A stretch of 45,054 nucleotides of DNA, from contig NZ_AUUU01000080.1 in the NCBI RefSeq assembly GCF_002760435.1, positions 1-45,054 of the forward strand, in the 5' to 3' direction. The position numbers were made by a program, and so were the translations under genes. Each line of letters begins with the position of its first letter. The stretch's first letter is position 1. Below are positions 8,063 through 16,718 of the stretch, one piece after another. The DNA is from Clostridium sp. LS (GTDB lineage: Bacteria; Bacillota; Clostridia; Clostridiales; Clostridiaceae). The notes beneath the pieces are model-generated. The model saw only the letters and a program-made list of their open reading frames with translations, ran no database searches and was not told the DNA's origin.

Positions 8063-8935
8063 ATGGAAAAGTCAGCAAAAATAATGGAACCTAGTATATA
8101 TGATAAAGAAAATTATGAAGAGTTAAGCTTGAGAGATGCGCAGTTATCAATGTTAAGTATCTTAAAGGATATACATGTGCTATGCGAAAAGCATAATATT
8201 AAATATTTTTTAGATGCTGGTACCTTGTTGGGCGCAGTGAGACATAAAGGATTTATTCCTTGGGATGACGATATGGACATTGGAATGCTAAGAGAAGATT
8301 ATAAAAAATTTTTAGAGGTTGCTAAAAAAGAGTTGCCAGATCATCTGTTTTTACAAACTTTTGAAACAGATAAGTATTATAATGTTTTTCCTGTTCCTTG
8401 TAAAGTTAGACTTAATGATACTATTTTAATGGAAAAAGACACTATTGATAATTATAACATGCATAATGGAATATACATTGATATATTCCCATATGATAAT
8501 CTGCCTAAAAAGAAATGGGTATATAATCTGCAAAGAACGCTAAGTTTTAATGTATTAAAAAGTTTCAAAAGAATTGCAAATCCACCTGATAAATTAAATT
8601 ATAAAAATAAGCTAACCTTTTCTTTCTATAAAATAATAACTAAGATTTTTACTACAAAAAACAGACTAAAATTTTTTAATTATTTAATTAAATGGAATAA
8701 TCCCAATTCTGAATATATGGGTTATGGTGTTGATACCTATTGGAGCGAATATGTATATAAAAAGTCTGACTACTTTGATTTAGCTAAATTAGAGTTTGAG
8801 GGAGAGTACTTTTATGCTCCAAAGAATTATGATGCTATTTTGGCTCAGCTATATGGAGATTACATGACAATGCCAAAGGAAGAGGATAGAGTATGGCATG
8901 CGAAGGAAATAAAGAAATTAAAGATTAATAATTAA
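8063..8935 (+). CDS. LicD-family phosphotransferase
   Basis: A 290-residue protein. The LicD signature is clear: DAGTLLGAVRHKGFIPW (51-67) followed by DDDMDIGM (68-75), a nucleotidyltransferase-like metal site. LicD proteins transfer phosphocholine or related phosphate groups onto surface glycans; many LicD-like proteins in Firmicute polysaccharide clusters have unproved donors. It lies between two paralogous GT2 genes, 58 bp after the first. No choline kinase, uptake or cytidylyltransferase gene (licABC) is present here, so phosphocholine as donor is only one option. The last codons and the stop lie inside a heptad-repeat array starting at 8925. Confidence 0.88.
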   Translation: MEKSAKIMEPSIYDKENYEELSLRDAQLSMLSILKDIHVLCEKHNIKYFLDAGTLLGAVRHKGFIPWDDDMDIGMLREDYKKFLEVAKKELPDHLFLQTFETDKYYNVFPVPCKVRLNDTILMEKDTIDNYNMHNGIYIDIFPYDNLPKKKWVYNLQRTLSFNVLKSFKRIANPPDKLNYKNKLTFSFYKIITKIFTTKNRLKFFNYLIKWNNPNSEYMGYGVDTYWSEYVYKKSDYFDLAKLEFEGEYFYAPKNYDAILAQLYGDYMTMPKEEDRVWHAKEIKKLKINN

Positions 8936-9050
8936 TGATGAATGATTAAGGAATAAGCTCCCTTCGGGAGTTTATAAAATATATAATTAAGAAGAAATTC
9001 TGGAGGAATTTCGTCATCAATTATTCATTATTCATCATTCACCATTAATC
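8925..9050. repeat. Intergenic heptad-repeat element 2
   Basis: The left arm is TTAATAA, TTAATGA, TGAATGA, TTAAGGA (8925-8952), overlapping the LicD stop codon. Internal hairpins are CTCCC-TTC-GGGAG and GAAATTC-TGGAG-GAATTTC. The right arm at about 9014-9050 is made of ATTATTC/ATCATTC/ACCATTA-type heptads. Read on the minus strand, the right arm nearly matches the left arm of element 1 (1079-1106). From the end of the element to 9222 I see no gene. Confidence 0.65.
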
Positions 9051-9222
9051 AAAATATGAATTTTTGCTTAAGAAAAACCACTAATTATTGCATATAATCA
9101 ATAATATTAGTATAATTCAAAGAGAATATACTAGGCTGGGTAAGAGATGAAAAAAATCTGTGAATATTTTCTAATAAACAAATGAATTAAGATAAAGTAT
9201 AAAATTAGTAAAGGTGTGAATA

Positions 9223-10209
9223 GTGTTGGTAAATGTATCTATAATTACTCCTGTTTATAATGTAGAAAGATGCATTGAAAAGACAATAAATTCAATTATA
9301 AATCAGAGCTCTAAAGATTTTGAACTCTTACTTATAGATGACGGTTCAAAGGATAAAAGTATAGAAATAGCAAGAGGGTTGTTAGAAAAGTCTGACGTTA
9401 ATTATAAAATTATTACACAAGAAAATTCTGGAGTTAGCGCAGCAAGAAACGCGGGAATAAAACAAGCAAATGGTGAATATATAGCATTTCTAGATTCGGA
9501 TGATTATATTGATTTTAAGTTTGTTGAAATGATGTACAGTAAAGCAAAAGAAACACAAAGTGATGTAATATATTGTGATTATAGTGAAGTTGATATTAAT
9601 GGCAATATTTTAGTGAAAAATAGGGCTAATTGCTTAAGTGGCTTTATTAGTGGGAAAGATGCAGCATTAAAGCAATTAGATGATGATATTAACATAGGTA
9701 TGAGAAGTGCCATATATAAGGCTTCTATAATTAAAGAAAATAATTTATTATTTGATAGTAAAAGAAAATATGGTGAGGATATGGTATTTATAGTTAAATC
9801 GCTATTATGCTCAAATAAAATAACAAGTGTTAATGAGGTTTTAGCATTTTATGTTATATGGGAAGCGTCTGTAACTAGTTCAGTATCATTAAAGCACCTT
9901 GATTGCTATAACTCTTACTTAGATTTATTAGAATATGTAAAAAGTTACAAGGATTCGGTAGAGGTGAAAGACTTTTTACTAACATATAAAATTCCATATG
10001 CAGTTGCACATGTTTTTTCTGTTTTATCGAGGGATAAGAACTTTCATGAAAATTTACTTGAGTTTTTAAATAGAGATGATGTTAGAAATTATTTAAAAGC
10101 CTATAAAATACAGAAATTTAATAAGAAATATATTAGATACTTAATTCAATGTAAGGGAATGCTCTATTTTCCTAATATTTTATTAAGAATTTTTAGTTGC
10201 AGAATTTAA
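9223..10209 (+). CDS. Glycosyltransferase family 2 (B)
   Basis: A 328-residue GT2 transferase with VSIITPVYNVE, LIDDGSKDKS, SAARNAGI and the LDSDDYIDF metal site. It matches the GT2 at 7021-8004 over the whole length, including the C-terminal region (IRYLIQCKGMLYFPN against IKYLILSKMILYFPK), so the two arose by duplication. The start is a GTG at 9223 (or TTG at 9226) behind AAAGGTG at about 9210-9216; no in-frame ATG is near. It is 39 bp before the next gene. The role is sugar addition during repeat-unit assembly; specificity is unknown. Confidence 0.9.
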   Translation: MLVNVSIITPVYNVERCIEKTINSIINQSSKDFELLLIDDGSKDKSIEIARGLLEKSDVNYKIITQENSGVSAARNAGIKQANGEYIAFLDSDDYIDFKFVEMMYSKAKETQSDVIYCDYSEVDINGNILVKNRANCLSGFISGKDAALKQLDDDINIGMRSAIYKASIIKENNLLFDSKRKYGEDMVFIVKSLLCSNKITSVNEVLAFYVIWEASVTSSVSLKHLDCYNSYLDLLEYVKSYKDSVEVKDFLLTYKIPYAVAHVFSVLSRDKNFHENLLEFLNRDDVRNYLKAYKIQKFNKKYIRYLIQCKGMLYFPNILLRIFSCRI

Positions 10210-10248
10210 GATTTTATTAGAATCTTTCCAGATTGGAGGAAATTTGAA

Positions 10249-12114
10249 TTGAGAAGCTGGAAAACAATAATAATAATGATTATTGATATTTTTATGGTTA
10301 ATATGGCATATCTTTTTGCTATAAATATAACAAACACTGGTTATTTTCCAACAATTGCAAAAATATATTCTCAGGATTGTATAGCTCTAAGCTTAATTTA
10401 TTTAGTATGTTTTTACTTATTTAAAATGTATGAAAGCTTATGGCATTTAACAGGTACTGATGAATTTTTATTAGGTGTTGGAGGAAATATTTTAGCAGGA
10501 GTAATATCAATTGGATATACTAGAAGTTATTTTGGAAATACTATTCCTTTAAATGTTTGTGTTGTGGGAACACTTTTAGGAATTTTCTTTGTATTAGGAT
10601 ATAGAATTCTTTATAGAGTTTATCGAAGGACGCTTTTGTACATACCATTTAAATATTCTTCAGATCAAAGAAGGGTAATGATAGTTGGAGCAGGTTCAGC
10701 GGGAACGATGATTATTAATGAAATGATGGCAAGAAGAGAATTAAAGTATAATCCTATTGTCTTAATTGATGATGATAAAAATAAATTGGGAAAAAGAATA
10801 TCAGGAGTTAAAATAGAGGGAAATAGGTATGATATACCTTATATTGCTGGAGAACAAGAAATTGATTTAATAGTAATTGCTATCCCATCTATAGATGCAA
10901 AAAATAAAGCTGAAATAATTGAGATTTGTAAGAATACTAATTGTAAGCTGCAGATTATCCCCGGAATGTATGAAATATTAAGTGGAGATGCTACAGTTAG
11001 TAGAATTAAAGATGTTGACTTAGAAGATTTACTTGGAAGGGATCCTATTCAATTGGATAACAAAGGAATATCAGAATATATAGAAGGAAAGACCATATTG
11101 GTTACTGGTGGAGGAGGTTCTATAGGCTCGGAGCTTTGTAGACAGATTTCAATCTATAATCCTAAAAGGCTTATAATATTCGATATATACGAGAATAATG
11201 TGTATGATATTCAAAATGAGCTCATAGAGGATTTTCCAGATATGAATCTAACTGTATTAATAGGTTCAGTTAGAGATAGAAAAAGACTACATGAGATATT
11301 TACAAGGTATAAAGTAAACGTAGTATTTCATGCGGCGGCTCATAAGCATGTTCCACTAATGGAAGACAGTCCAAAAGAAGCGATAAAAAATAATGTGTTT
11401 GGAACATTGAATTTAGCATTAGAAGCTAGTGATGCTAATGTAGAAAGATTTGTTATGATATCTACAGATAAAGCTGTAAATCCAACTAATATTATGGGTG
11501 CAACAAAGAGACTATGTGAAATGATTATTCAAGCTATGGATAAACAGTCTAGAACAGAGTTTGTTGCTGTTAGATTTGGTAATGTACTTGGAAGTAACGG
11601 TTCAGTAATACCTAAATTTAAGAGACAAATCGCTAATGGTGGACCTGTAACTGTAACCCATAAAAAGATTATTAGGTATTTTATGCTAATTCCAGAAGCG
11701 GCTCAATTAGTGCTTCAAGCAGGAGCATTTGCAAAAGGTGGAGAAATATTTGTCTTAGATATGGGAAAACCAGTAAAGATCTACGATTTGGCATGTGATT
11801 TAATTAAACTTTCTGGACTAGAACCAAATAGGGATATAAAAATTGTGGTTACTGGACTTAGACCCGGGGAAAAGCTGTATGAGGAACTTTTAATGAGTGA
11901 AGAAGGTTTAGAAAATACCGTTCACAATAAGATATATGTGGGTAAACCAACCTTTGAGGATATGCAGAGCCTAACGGCTAAGCTTGAGCAATTACAAAAT
12001 TTACTAGAACTTAATGATATAGCAGAAATTAAACGCCAAATGCAAAAAATTGTACCAACGTATCATTATAAAAACGAGGATGAAGTGGCTGCAGAAAATG
12101 CAGATAAGGAGTAA
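10249..12114 (+). CDS. Membrane-anchored UDP-GlcNAc 4,6-dehydratase-like protein (WbpM/PglF type)
   Basis: A 621-residue polysaccharide biosynthesis protein of the CapD/WbpM/PglF family. Four hydrophobic segments cover about residues 1-120, a first Rossmann-like domain contains GAGSAG (147-152), and the catalytic SDR domain has TGGGGSIGSE (286-295). The active site reads STDKAVNPTNIMGATKR: the usual Tyr of YxxxK is Met 416, with Lys 420 and Ser 405, the Ser-Met-Lys arrangement of long WbpM-type C6 dehydratases. The product would be UDP-2-acetamido-4-keto-6-deoxyglucose. It starts at TTG 10249, with GGAGGA at 10235-10240. The stop is 4 bp before the next start. Confidence 0.92.
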   Translation: MRSWKTIIIMIIDIFMVNMAYLFAINITNTGYFPTIAKIYSQDCIALSLIYLVCFYLFKMYESLWHLTGTDEFLLGVGGNILAGVISIGYTRSYFGNTIPLNVCVVGTLLGIFFVLGYRILYRVYRRTLLYIPFKYSSDQRRVMIVGAGSAGTMIINEMMARRELKYNPIVLIDDDKNKLGKRISGVKIEGNRYDIPYIAGEQEIDLIVIAIPSIDAKNKAEIIEICKNTNCKLQIIPGMYEILSGDATVSRIKDVDLEDLLGRDPIQLDNKGISEYIEGKTILVTGGGGSIGSELCRQISIYNPKRLIIFDIYENNVYDIQNELIEDFPDMNLTVLIGSVRDRKRLHEIFTRYKVNVVFHAAAHKHVPLMEDSPKEAIKNNVFGTLNLALEASDANVERFVMISTDKAVNPTNIMGATKRLCEMIIQAMDKQSRTEFVAVRFGNVLGSNGSVIPKFKRQIANGGPVTVTHKKIIRYFMLIPEAAQLVLQAGAFAKGGEIFVLDMGKPVKIYDLACDLIKLSGLEPNRDIKIVVTGLRPGEKLYEELLMSEEGLENTVHNKIYVGKPTFEDMQSLTAKLEQLQNLLELNDIAEIKRQMQKIVPTYHYKNEDEVAAENADKE

Positions 12115-12118
12115 ACTT

Positions 12119-13612
12119 ATGTATATGACGAAAGAAAATAGAATGAAAAGTGTATTATTGGCAATAATATACATTATTGCATTAGCTATGGGAGTAATGA
12201 ATAAAAATTATTTGGTAACAGGAATGTACATTCTTACTTTAGTTCCAGTTGCGTATTTCATGAAAGATGATGATACATATAGTTTACTTTATGGAATACT
12301 TTTAGTTTCTACTTTTTATGATTATGTATTATATGTACCGGGAATTACGAATGCATATATGTTTCATATAGTATTAGCTTTATTTACGCTTATGACACTG
12401 TATAAAATAATTAAAGATAGAAGAATTTTGTTCAACATAGATAAGAAGATTTTAACTATTTATGTAATATGGTTTATATACATGTGCGTGAGTATAGTTT
12501 GGGCATTAAATAAACAATTATCAATTAAATATATTGCAATATATATATTAATGTTTTGTTTTATATTAAATGTCATGATATATAACACTAGTAAAGAACG
12601 TTTTAATAAAACAATAACTTTACTTATTGGGCTAATATCATTGATTATTATAATTGGTTTTGGAGAGGTGCTATTTGGACAATTGCCAGTGGTACATCAT
12701 TATGATGGATTAAAAGTAACTAATCTCCATGATTTTAATGCCTTAAGAGCAAGGCCGATTGTTTTTTCTTTTAACACTAATAATTTGGCAGCTACGCTTG
12801 GAATATTAACACCTATATGCTTTTTCTCAATAAATAGATTCGAAAATATATTGTTAAAAGTATATTTTGCAATTATTAGCATAATGGGATTTACCTTAGT
12901 AATATTGACAAGTTCAAGAACTGGTCTTGTTTCTGTAGCTTTTGGATTAATCGTATACTTATTTTACTGTGTTTTTAATATTAAAAATATTGGCATAAAG
13001 GGTTTAATATTCCCGATTGTTTTAATTTTAGGACTTACATTTTCATATTACAATGCTTACAAAATTTTAAGAACAGACTCTATGAGCTCTGAAGAATTTT
13101 CTAAGCAAAATGACATGTCAAGCAAAATGAATGTTTTAGTTGATGCGGATGTAACACTAGGCGGAGAAGGTTCTATTAATGAAAGAATGACAATAATACA
13201 TAATGTGTTAGATGACGTAATTAAAAACAAAAATTATTTAGGACATGGGGTTGGAAATGTATTTCAATTTTTATCAAATCAACATAACACAAATGGAATA
13301 TATAATCCACATTGCTATCCAATAGAGATATTATCGGATTTTGGAGTACCTGGATTACTATTATACGGAGTATATTATTTGTATATGCTCGTAGTAAATG
13401 TAATGCTAGGAATAAAGAAAAAGAATGTGTATTGCTTTGCAGCAGCAGCTGGGTTAGTAGCATTTGCGCCAGCAAGTTTTGGACCAAGTTCGATAACATA
13501 TGTATTTTCCTATTGGATACTTGTGGCATTTTCAGTATCATGTATTCAAGTGACAAAGAATACTGAAGAATATATTAGTTCATCAAAAATAAAGGAATTC
13601 AAAATAAATTAA
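12119..13612 (+). CDS. Wzy/O-antigen-ligase-like polysaccharide polymerase
   Basis: A 497-residue multi-spanning membrane protein with roughly 10-12 hydrophobic segments. It has the Wzy_C-type features of the O-antigen ligase family: ILTSSRTGLVSV, and a large extracytoplasmic loop followed by GHGVGNVFQFLS and a conserved NPHCYPIEILSDFG. It most likely polymerises lipid-linked repeat units outside the membrane; attachment of glycan to an acceptor is the alternative. AAGGAG (12107-12112), lying across the upstream stop codon, points to ATG 12119. A longer in-frame start at 12050 would overlap the upstream gene and has no ribosome binding site. It is translationally close-coupled to the dehydratase. 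Confidence 0.85.
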   Translation: MYMTKENRMKSVLLAIIYIIALAMGVMNKNYLVTGMYILTLVPVAYFMKDDDTYSLLYGILLVSTFYDYVLYVPGITNAYMFHIVLALFTLMTLYKIIKDRRILFNIDKKILTIYVIWFIYMCVSIVWALNKQLSIKYIAIYILMFCFILNVMIYNTSKERFNKTITLLIGLISLIIIIGFGEVLFGQLPVVHHYDGLKVTNLHDFNALRARPIVFSFNTNNLAATLGILTPICFFSINRFENILLKVYFAIISIMGFTLVILTSSRTGLVSVAFGLIVYLFYCVFNIKNIGIKGLIFPIVLILGLTFSYYNAYKILRTDSMSSEEFSKQNDMSSKMNVLVDADVTLGGEGSINERMTIIHNVLDDVIKNKNYLGHGVGNVFQFLSNQHNTNGIYNPHCYPIEILSDFGVPGLLLYGVYYLYMLVVNVMLGIKKKNVYCFAAAAGLVAFAPASFGPSSITYVFSYWILVAFSVSCIQVTKNTEEYISSSKIKEFKIN

Positions 13613-13639
13613 ATATTTGGTTAGATTTATAGTTAAAAG

Positions 13640-13681
13640 CACTATATACAAGTTTATAAATATGTAAATTTGTATATAGTG
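13640..13681 (+). other. Long AT-rich hairpin between wzy-type and GT4 genes
   Basis: A 17-bp stem with one G-T pair (13640-13656 with 13665-13681) and an 8-base loop. No T-run follows, so termination is uncertain. It may be a processing or partial-termination site within the cluster. Confidence 0.5.
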
Positions 13682-13721
13682 ATTAATAATGTGTAGAAAA
13701 ATATGCTTCAGAAGGGTGATT

Positions 13722-14816
13722 ATGGTGAAAATATGTTATTTGGCGGATATTAACAGTGTTCATACTCATAAGTGGATAAATTTTTTTAAAAAGCAGTCTT
13801 ATGATATTCATGTAATATCATTAAGTGATGGTGAGTATGAAGGGGTTACTGTTCATTCTTTAGATATAGACGAAAGTTTAGTGAAGCAAAAGTCAGATAC
13901 AGGTAAGTTTGGATACTTGAAAAAAATAACTAGAGTTAAAGAATTAGTTAATAAAATAAAACCGGATATCCTTCATGCACACTACGCCACAAGTTATGGA
14001 TTGCTCGGGGCCATGACTAATTACCATCCCTATATAATATCAGTATGGGGAGCCGATGTTTACGACTTTCCAATAAAATCATTTTTGCACAAATGGATTG
14101 TAAAATACAACTTAAAGAAGGCAGATTATATATGGTCTACTAGTCGTGTAATGAAAAAAGAAACAGAAAAGTATACAAATAAAGAAATAATGGTAACTCC
14201 TTTTGGTGTTGATATAAAAAAGTTTATACCAAAAGTTGATAATAAAGAAGGTAAAGATGAGATAGTAATTGGGACAATAAAAACTTTGGAAGAAAAATAT
14301 GGTGTAGAATATTTAATAAAAGCCTTTGCAAAAGTTAAAAGTAATAATGAAAATTTAAATGTAAAGTTAAGAATAGGTGGTAAAGGAAGCCAAGAAGAGT
14401 ATTTAAAAAACTTATGTATTGAGTTAGGCATTGAAGATGATGTTATGTTCTTAGGTTTTTTAAGCGAAGCACAAGTTATAACCGAATTTCAAAACTTTGA
14501 CATAGCAGTATTTCCATCAACTTTAGATAGTGAAAGTTTTGGTGTAGCAGCGGTTGAGGCAGAAGCATGCGGAATACCTGTGATTGTAAGTGATGTAGGT
14601 GGATTAATGGAATCAACTAAACCAAATGTTACTAGTTTAGTTGCTAAAAGAAAGTCTGTAGATAGCTTATTTACTGAAATTCAAAAATTAGTAGTCAACA
14701 ATGAATTAAGAATGAAAATGGGAGTTTCAGCAAGAAAATTTGTAGAAGAAAATTATAGCCTTGTTAATAATTTCAATGATATAGACTCAATTTACAGGGA
14801 TATATTAAAAAAATAA
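13722..14816 (+). CDS. Glycosyltransferase family 4
   Basis: A 364-residue GT-B fold transferase. The N-terminal acceptor domain starts KICYLADINSVHTHKW. The C-terminal donor domain has the GT4 E-x7-E region: SFGVAAVEAEACGIPVIVSD, preceded by VMFLGFLSEAQV. It is probably a retaining sugar transferase of repeat-unit assembly, cytoplasmic or peripheral. The start is ATG 13722, preceded by GAAGGGTG; an upstream in-frame ATG at 13689 lacks a ribosome binding site. It is followed 75 bp later by another transferase. Confidence 0.9.
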   Translation: MVKICYLADINSVHTHKWINFFKKQSYDIHVISLSDGEYEGVTVHSLDIDESLVKQKSDTGKFGYLKKITRVKELVNKIKPDILHAHYATSYGLLGAMTNYHPYIISVWGADVYDFPIKSFLHKWIVKYNLKKADYIWSTSRVMKKETEKYTNKEIMVTPFGVDIKKFIPKVDNKEGKDEIVIGTIKTLEEKYGVEYLIKAFAKVKSNNENLNVKLRIGGKGSQEEYLKNLCIELGIEDDVMFLGFLSEAQVITEFQNFDIAVFPSTLDSESFGVAAVEAEACGIPVIVSDVGGLMESTKPNVTSLVAKRKSVDSLFTEIQKLVVNNELRMKMGVSARKFVEENYSLVNNFNDIDSIYRDILKK

Positions 14817-14891
14817 GTGACTTAGTATACCCTCTTTAATCTATTGTATTGAAATAATTAATCTTATAAAATGAAAGAGAGGATTTTCTCA

Positions 14892-15914
14892 ATGAATAAA
14901 TCAGTTTCAATAGTAATTCCGTGCAGAAATGAAGAAAAATACATTAAAGATTGTATTACGTCATTTTTAGATCAAAGTTATCCAAAAGAGTTATTAACAA
15001 TTATAGTATCAGATGGAATGTCAACAGACAATACAAGGAATATAATTAAAGAATTACAAAAGGATAATAACAATGTTGTGCTTTTAGAAAATGAGGGGCT
15101 AACAGCTCCTAAAGGAATGAATCTCGGTATTAAATATTCCAAATCAGATATAATTATTATATTTGGTGCTCATGCATATGCAGATAAAGATTTTGTAGCT
15201 GAAAATGTAAAAGCACTTGAGAATAAAGAAGTAGGATGTGCTGGCGGTTTAATAACTACTATAAATGATAGCATTAAAGGAGCTGCAATAGCAGAAGGTA
15301 TGAGCTGTCCATTTGGTGTAGGTAATGCTTTATTTAGATTTGCTGAAAAGGAATGTTTTGTTGATACTGTAGCATTTGGAGCTTATAGAAGAGAATTACT
15401 AAATGAAATAGGATATTTTGATGAAGAACTTGTTAGAAATCAAGATGATGAGTTAAATTATAGAGTTGTAAAAAGTGGAGCAAAAATATTATTATCCCCT
15501 AAAATTAAATCTACATATTTTGGTAGAGGAGATTTGAAAAAGCTTTGGAAACAATATTTTCAGTATGGTTTCTGGAAAGTAAGAGTTATACAAAAACATA
15601 AAAAACCAGCTGCTTTGAGACATTTGATTCCAATGTTATTTGTTTTATTTCTAGCAGTCGGAGGAACATTAAGCATATTTTCAAAGTTTATTAGAATACC
15701 ATACCTTTTAATATTAGCATTATATGTAATTATGGACCTAATTTTTAGTGCTAAAATTTCAGCTGCAAAGAAGATGGGATATTTTAAGTATCTAATATTT
15801 ACGTTCCCAATACTACATATTTCTTATGGGCTAGGATTTTTACTAGGAATTGTTAACTTTTACCTATTTAAAAATTCTAAATTAGAAGAAAGTAATAAGG
15901 AAATGTCTAGATAA
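14892..15914 (+). CDS. ExoA-like glycosyltransferase family 2 with C-terminal membrane segments
   Basis: A 340-residue protein. The N-terminal GT2 domain (about 1-230) has VSIVIPCRNEEKYIKDC, VSDGMSTDNT and the acceptor-side motif NQDDELNYRV. The C-terminal 100 residues hold about three hydrophobic segments. This layout matches succinoglycan ExoA-type transferases. It would extend the lipid-linked oligosaccharide at the membrane. GAGAGG at 14876-14881 supports ATG 14892; the in-frame ATG at 14871 has no ribosome binding site. The next gene starts 35 bp downstream. Confidence 0.88.
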   Translation: MNKSVSIVIPCRNEEKYIKDCITSFLDQSYPKELLTIIVSDGMSTDNTRNIIKELQKDNNNVVLLENEGLTAPKGMNLGIKYSKSDIIIIFGAHAYADKDFVAENVKALENKEVGCAGGLITTINDSIKGAAIAEGMSCPFGVGNALFRFAEKECFVDTVAFGAYRRELLNEIGYFDEELVRNQDDELNYRVVKSGAKILLSPKIKSTYFGRGDLKKLWKQYFQYGFWKVRVIQKHKKPAALRHLIPMLFVLFLAVGGTLSIFSKFIRIPYLLILALYVIMDLIFSAKISAAKKMGYFKYLIFTFPILHISYGLGFLLGIVNFYLFKNSKLEESNKEMSR

Positions 15915-15949
15915 GATAATCTTTAAATAATGTTAACAGGAGTAGATAT

Positions 15950-16555
15950 ATGAATATATTTAATAAAGTAGTTAAAAGAATATTTGATTTAATATGCTCT
16001 ACTTTAGGGCTTATAGTTCTAAGCCCAGTTTTAATTGCAATTGCAATTAAAATAAAAACAGATTCTGATGGACCAGTATTTTTTAAACAAGTACGAGTTG
16101 GAGAGAAAAATAGAGAATTTAAGATTCTTAAGTTTAGAACAATGGTTGTTGATGCTGAAAAATTGGGTCGGCAAATTACTGTGGGGAATGATAGCAGAAT
16201 TACTAAAATAGGGGCATTTTTAAGAAAATATAAGCTAGATGAACTACCACAGCTAATAAATGTATTTAAAGGAGATATGAGCCTTGTTGGTCCAAGACCA
16301 GAGGTACCAAAGTATGTTAAATTATATAATGAAGAGCAAAGAAAAGTTTTAGAAGTTAAACCTGGAATAACTGACTTAGCATCTATAAGATATAGAGATG
16401 AAAATGATTTACTAGGAAAAGTTGAGAATCCAGATGAGTTTTACATTAATACAATAATGCCTGATAAATTAGCATTAAATTTAGAATATATAAGTAAAAA
16501 CAATGTTTTTTTTGACATTTATATTATATTTAAGACTATAATAAAATGCCTTTAG
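15950..16555 (+). CDS. Small initiating phosphoglycosyl transferase (PglC-like)
   Basis: A 201-residue bacterial sugar transferase of the short monotopic type. An N-terminal hydrophobic re-entrant helix with a Ser-Pro break (LSPVL, about 12-35) is followed by the catalytic core KFRTM (61-65), the Asp-Glu dyad D97-E98 in KLDELPQL, and MSLVGPRPE. It transfers a sugar-1-phosphate from a UDP-sugar to undecaprenyl phosphate, starting each repeat unit. Next to a UDP-GlcNAc 4,6-dehydratase, a 6-deoxy-HexNAc first sugar is plausible (inference). A heptad-repeat element begins 2 bp after its stop. Confidence 0.92.
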   Translation: MNIFNKVVKRIFDLICSTLGLIVLSPVLIAIAIKIKTDSDGPVFFKQVRVGEKNREFKILKFRTMVVDAEKLGRQITVGNDSRITKIGAFLRKYKLDELPQLINVFKGDMSLVGPRPEVPKYVKLYNEEQRKVLEVKPGITDLASIRYRDENDLLGKVENPDEFYINTIMPDKLALNLEYISKNNVFFDIYIIFKTIIKCL

Positions 16556-16557
16556 TT

Positions 16558-16686
16558 CAGTTTACAATTAACAGTTAACAGTTAACAGTTTTGGAAGAAA
16601 GGCCTGCGGCTTTTCAAGAAATAAATTAAAAGAAAGCCCGTGGCTTTCAACATAAATTGACAATTGACAATTGTCAATTGTCAATT
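16558..16686. repeat. Intergenic heptad-repeat element 3 with 32-bp perfect palindrome
   Basis: The left arm at 16558-16592 is five heptads: CAGTTTA, CAATTAA, CAGTTAA, CAGTTAA, CAGTTTT. Two hairpins follow: an 8-bp GAAAGGCC-TGC-GGCTTTTC with one G-T pair, and the perfect GAAAGCC-CGT-GGCTTTC. The right end at 16655-16686 is a perfect 32-bp palindrome made of AATTGAC twice, AATTGTC twice and AATT. It fills the gap before the oxidoreductase gene. Confidence 0.7.
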
Positions 16687-16718
16687 AAAAATATACTGGG
16701 AGAAGGTTGAAAATTACT

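Noticed and set aside
12050..12118. An upstream in-frame ATG that would lengthen the Wzy-like protein by 23 residues.
   Set aside because: It overlaps the end of the dehydratase gene, lacks a ribosome binding site, and AAGGAG lies correctly before ATG 12119.
13221..13566. Open frames on both strands within the end of the Wzy-like gene.
   Set aside because: They overlap a conserved membrane-protein frame, and their composition is explained by that gene.
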